The translations under genes and the position numbers were made by a program. Shown piece by piece: positions 62,171 through 64,000 of a stretch of 64,000 bases of DNA; within the stretch, counting starts at the first letter, position 1; each line of letters opens with the position of its first letter. The notes below the pieces were generated by a model, which was given only the letters and a program-made list of their open reading frames with translations, did not search any database and was not told where the DNA came from. The stretch comes from Clostridium_AW sp040797845 (lineage in GTDB: Bacteria; Bacillota; Clostridia; Clostridiales; Clostridiaceae), in NCBI GenBank assembly GCA_040797845.1, contig JBFNFA010000002.1, positions 513,111 through 577,110 on the forward strand, written 5' to 3'.

Positions 62171-63904
62171 ATGAAGCATATAGGGAATGAACTTCAGAAT
62201 ATAGCTGAAACCATAAAAGCTATAACAGGTGTTGATGTAACTATTGTTGACAATAATCTTAAGCGAATTGCCGGAACAGGTGTATTAAAAGATAAGATAG
62301 GTGGTTATGTTCCTAAAAATTCTGCTTTTGAAAAATCCTTAATTTCAGGCCGTCAATATTTAATCATTGATCCTTCTACAGATGATTTATGTGTCGATTG
62401 TCATGGCAAAGATACCTGTAAAGAAAAATTAGAATTATGTATACCTATAAAAATAGATAATAAAATAATAGGTATTTTAGGAATGTGTATATTTGACGAT
62501 AAGACAAAATTAGACTTTATAAGTAAGCAAGAAGATTTTAAAAACTTTGAAAGTAGATTAAGCAGTTTAATCTCCACAAAAATAAATGAAGAAAAATTAG
62601 GAGTTATCGTTGAATATCGTTCATCAGAGCTTATGACCTTGATTAATTCCTTAAATGAAGGAATTATAATACTTAATAACAACAAAGCAATATTATCAAT
62701 AAATAAGTATATGAAAGATAGATTAAATATATCAAATGTAAATCCATATGCCAATATATCTGATATTTTACCTCTCAAAATAGTAAAAAATTTAGCTGAG
62801 AGGAGTTTTAATGGAGAGATTGGCCCTATCACCATTGAAAAAAATAAGTTTTTGATTAATGCTTCTCCAATTATAGTTAAAGGAAAAAAGCAAGGAGTGG
62901 TATTAGTATTTTCAGATTTTGATAAAATGCAAGAATCTGTACTAAATGCTAGTAAAATATCAGGTATAGTAACTTTCGATGATATAATTGGTGAAAGTGA
63001 AGCTATAAAATATGTTAAAAGCCAAGCCATCCAAATAGCTGAAAAGGATATATCAGTGCTTTTACTTGGGGAAAGTGGTACAGGAAAAGAGGTTTTTGCT
63101 AGAGCTATACACTTTTCTAGCAGAAGAAAAAATGATGTTTTTATGCCCATTAATTGCGGTGCCATACCAGAGAATTTAATAGAAAGTGAACTTTTTGGAT
63201 ATGAAAAAGGCTCTTTTACTGGAGCAAATGTCACAGGGAAAATAGGAAAATTTGAATTAGCTAAGGATGGTACTATATTTTTAGATGAAATAGGGGATTT
63301 ACCTTTACACATGCAAGTAAAACTTCTAAGAGTACTTGAAGAAAAGGAGTTTATGAGAGTAGGTGGTTACACTAACATAAAGATTAATCCAAGAATTATT
63401 TCTGCCACTCATAAAAATCTTCATAATATGGTTTTAGAGAAAAGATTTAGAGAAGATCTCTTTTATAGATTAAATGTAGTTCCTATAGTAATACCACCTT
63501 TACGTGAAAGAGGATATGACATTATCATATTAGCTAAGTATTTCTTAAACAAATATAATAATATATATAATAAAGATATCAAAGGCTTTACTTTAAGCTG
63601 TGAACAAGCACTACTTAGCTATTCTTTTCCTGGAAACATAAGAGAACTAAAAAACTTAATAGAATACGCCGTTAATTTTGAAAGTAAAGATTATATAGAT
63701 ACTGAAACCATAAATAAAAAATGGAATAATGCAAGCATTGGAAATGTAGATTTAACACTCTCAGAAATGACTAAAACTTATGAAAAAAAGATTATAAAAG
63801 ATTACCTTAATCGATACGGTAATGATTTAAATGGTAAAAAAATTATAGCTGAAAAACTTGGTATAAGTATAGCAACCTTATATAGAAAAATAGATGAAAA
63901 TTAA
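62171..63904 (+). CDS. Sigma-54-dependent activator of cysteine catabolism (CdsR-like)
   Basis: 577 residues. The N-terminal sensory region holds a four-Cys cluster (C74, C77, C83, C90) and resembles a GAF-type ligand domain; a PAS-like stretch spans about 150-255. The AAA+ domain starts near 280 with Walker A GESGTGKE (300-307), the sigma-54 contact motif GSFTGA and Walker B GTIFLDEIGDL. The C terminus is a Fis-type helix-turn-helix (GKKIIAEKLGISIATLYRKIDEN). Divergent from cyuA, whose sigma-54 promoter it should activate, as the CdsR/CdsB pair does in Clostridioides difficile. GGAGG site. Confidence 0.92.
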   Translation: MKHIGNELQNIAETIKAITGVDVTIVDNNLKRIAGTGVLKDKIGGYVPKNSAFEKSLISGRQYLIIDPSTDDLCVDCHGKDTCKEKLELCIPIKIDNKIIGILGMCIFDDKTKLDFISKQEDFKNFESRLSSLISTKINEEKLGVIVEYRSSELMTLINSLNEGIIILNNNKAILSINKYMKDRLNISNVNPYANISDILPLKIVKNLAERSFNGEIGPITIEKNKFLINASPIIVKGKKQGVVLVFSDFDKMQESVLNASKISGIVTFDDIIGESEAIKYVKSQAIQIAEKDISVLLLGESGTGKEVFARAIHFSSRRKNDVFMPINCGAIPENLIESELFGYEKGSFTGANVTGKIGKFELAKDGTIFLDEIGDLPLHMQVKLLRVLEEKEFMRVGGYTNIKINPRIISATHKNLHNMVLEKRFREDLFYRLNVVPIVIPPLRERGYDIIILAKYFLNKYNNIYNKDIKGFTLSCEQALLSYSFPGNIRELKNLIEYAVNFESKDYIDTETINKKWNNASIGNVDLTLSEMTKTYEKKIIKDYLNRYGNDLNGKKIIAEKLGISIATLYRKIDEN

Positions 63905-63936
63905 AAAATGCAGAAGATATTTTCTTCTGCATTTAA
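63903..63936. terminator. Bidirectional terminator between the activator gene and the rRNA operon
   Basis: Arms AAATGCAGAAG (63906-63916) and CTTCTGCATTT (63924-63934); six T follow on the minus strand, which ends the rRNA transcript coming from the right. Confidence 0.85.
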
Positions 63937-63946
63937 TATTCATTTG

Positions 63947-64000
63947 ACCTGGCGACGACCTACTTTCCCACAAGGCCTCCCTTGTAGTATCATCGGCGCA
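63947..64000 (-). rRNA. 5S ribosomal RNA, 3' end (partial)
   Basis: The minus strand reads TGCGCCGATGATACTACAAG... to ...GTAGGTCGTCGCCAGGT, the conserved 3' half of 5S rRNA (helix IV/V region and the 3' strand of helix I). The 5' half lies beyond the window. It marks an rRNA operon on the minus strand. Confidence 0.93.

Noticed and set aside
62401..63312. 303-residue frame on the minus strand inside the sigma-54 activator gene
   Set aside because: Antisense shadow; all AAA+ motifs are on the plus strand.

Overview
The window is AT-rich DNA from a strictly anaerobic, spore-forming Firmicute, most likely Clostridium in the narrow sense. It has an oxygen-sensitive ribonucleotide reductase (nrdDG) as the only reductase seen, two clostridial ferredoxins, sporulation genes (spmA, spmB, and csfB/gin for a sigma-G inhibitor), an AbrB-type regulator, and amino-acid-fermentation genes (tryptophanase, cysteine desulfidase). 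The gene set resembles the proteolytic, indole-forming clostridia, but the species cannot be fixed from the sequence alone.

Layout. 0-9.7 kb: end of a metallo-hydrolase gene, an ArsR metal sensor, a degenerate cyanophycin-synthetase-like Mur ligase, nrdD-nrdG behind a promoter with NrdR boxes, a DUF3048 lipoprotein, a GAF-GGDEF protein, a 58-residue protein, a ferredoxin and an Mrp ATPase. 9.7-16.8 kb: a three-gene MacAB-like export operon interrupted by a GC-richer folded element, then a lipoprotein, lgt and two proteins of unknown role. 16.8-24.1 kb: rsmA-rnmV-yabE-like-tatD-DUF362-metG, with metG behind a methionine T-box. 24.3-31 kb: two MATE exporters, the second behind a probable guanidine-IV (mepA) riboswitch and intrinsic terminator, an ABC exporter, and spmAB. 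31-37.8 kb: a glucosaminidase, a two-component system with a pseudouridine synthase, RidA and an amino-acid symporter. 38-42.5 kb: tnaA, a divergent YheO-type regulator with three evenly spaced iterons between them, an NhaC antiporter and ispF. 42.6-47.9 kb: a Nat-like ABC exporter, a polysaccharide deacetylase flanked by two clusters of DnaA boxes, transaldolase and abrB. 48-56.5 kb: NlpC/P60, rsmI, tRNA1(Val) methyltransferase, PTS IIA, ferredoxin, HMA-like protein, ricT, holB, darA, tmk, a PLP decarboxylase and csfB. 56.6-64 kb: an M20 hydrolase, CorA, tRNA-Cys, a sirtuin, a sigma-54-driven cysteine desulfidase with its divergent activator, and the 3' end of a 5S rRNA gene.

The order csfB-yaaO-tmk-darA-holB-ricT-trmN6-rsmI-abrB-metG-tatD-yabE-rnmV-rsmA is the block found near the replication origin of Bacillus subtilis. 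Here it is split by about 24 kb of transport, amino-acid and regulatory genes. With an rRNA operon at the right edge and most genes on the minus strand, the origin probably lies to the right of the window.

The strongest regulatory units are: (1) the cysteine circuit, a sigma-54 promoter in front of the desulfidase with palindromic upstream sites and a divergent AAA+ activator carrying a four-cysteine cluster; (2) the guanidine-IV/MATE unit; (3) the tnaA/YheO divergent region with 25-bp-spaced iterons and a ten-codon reading frame containing Trp; (4) the two DnaA-box clusters, which have no dnaA gene nearby. No complete insertion sequence, prophage or CRISPR array was seen.
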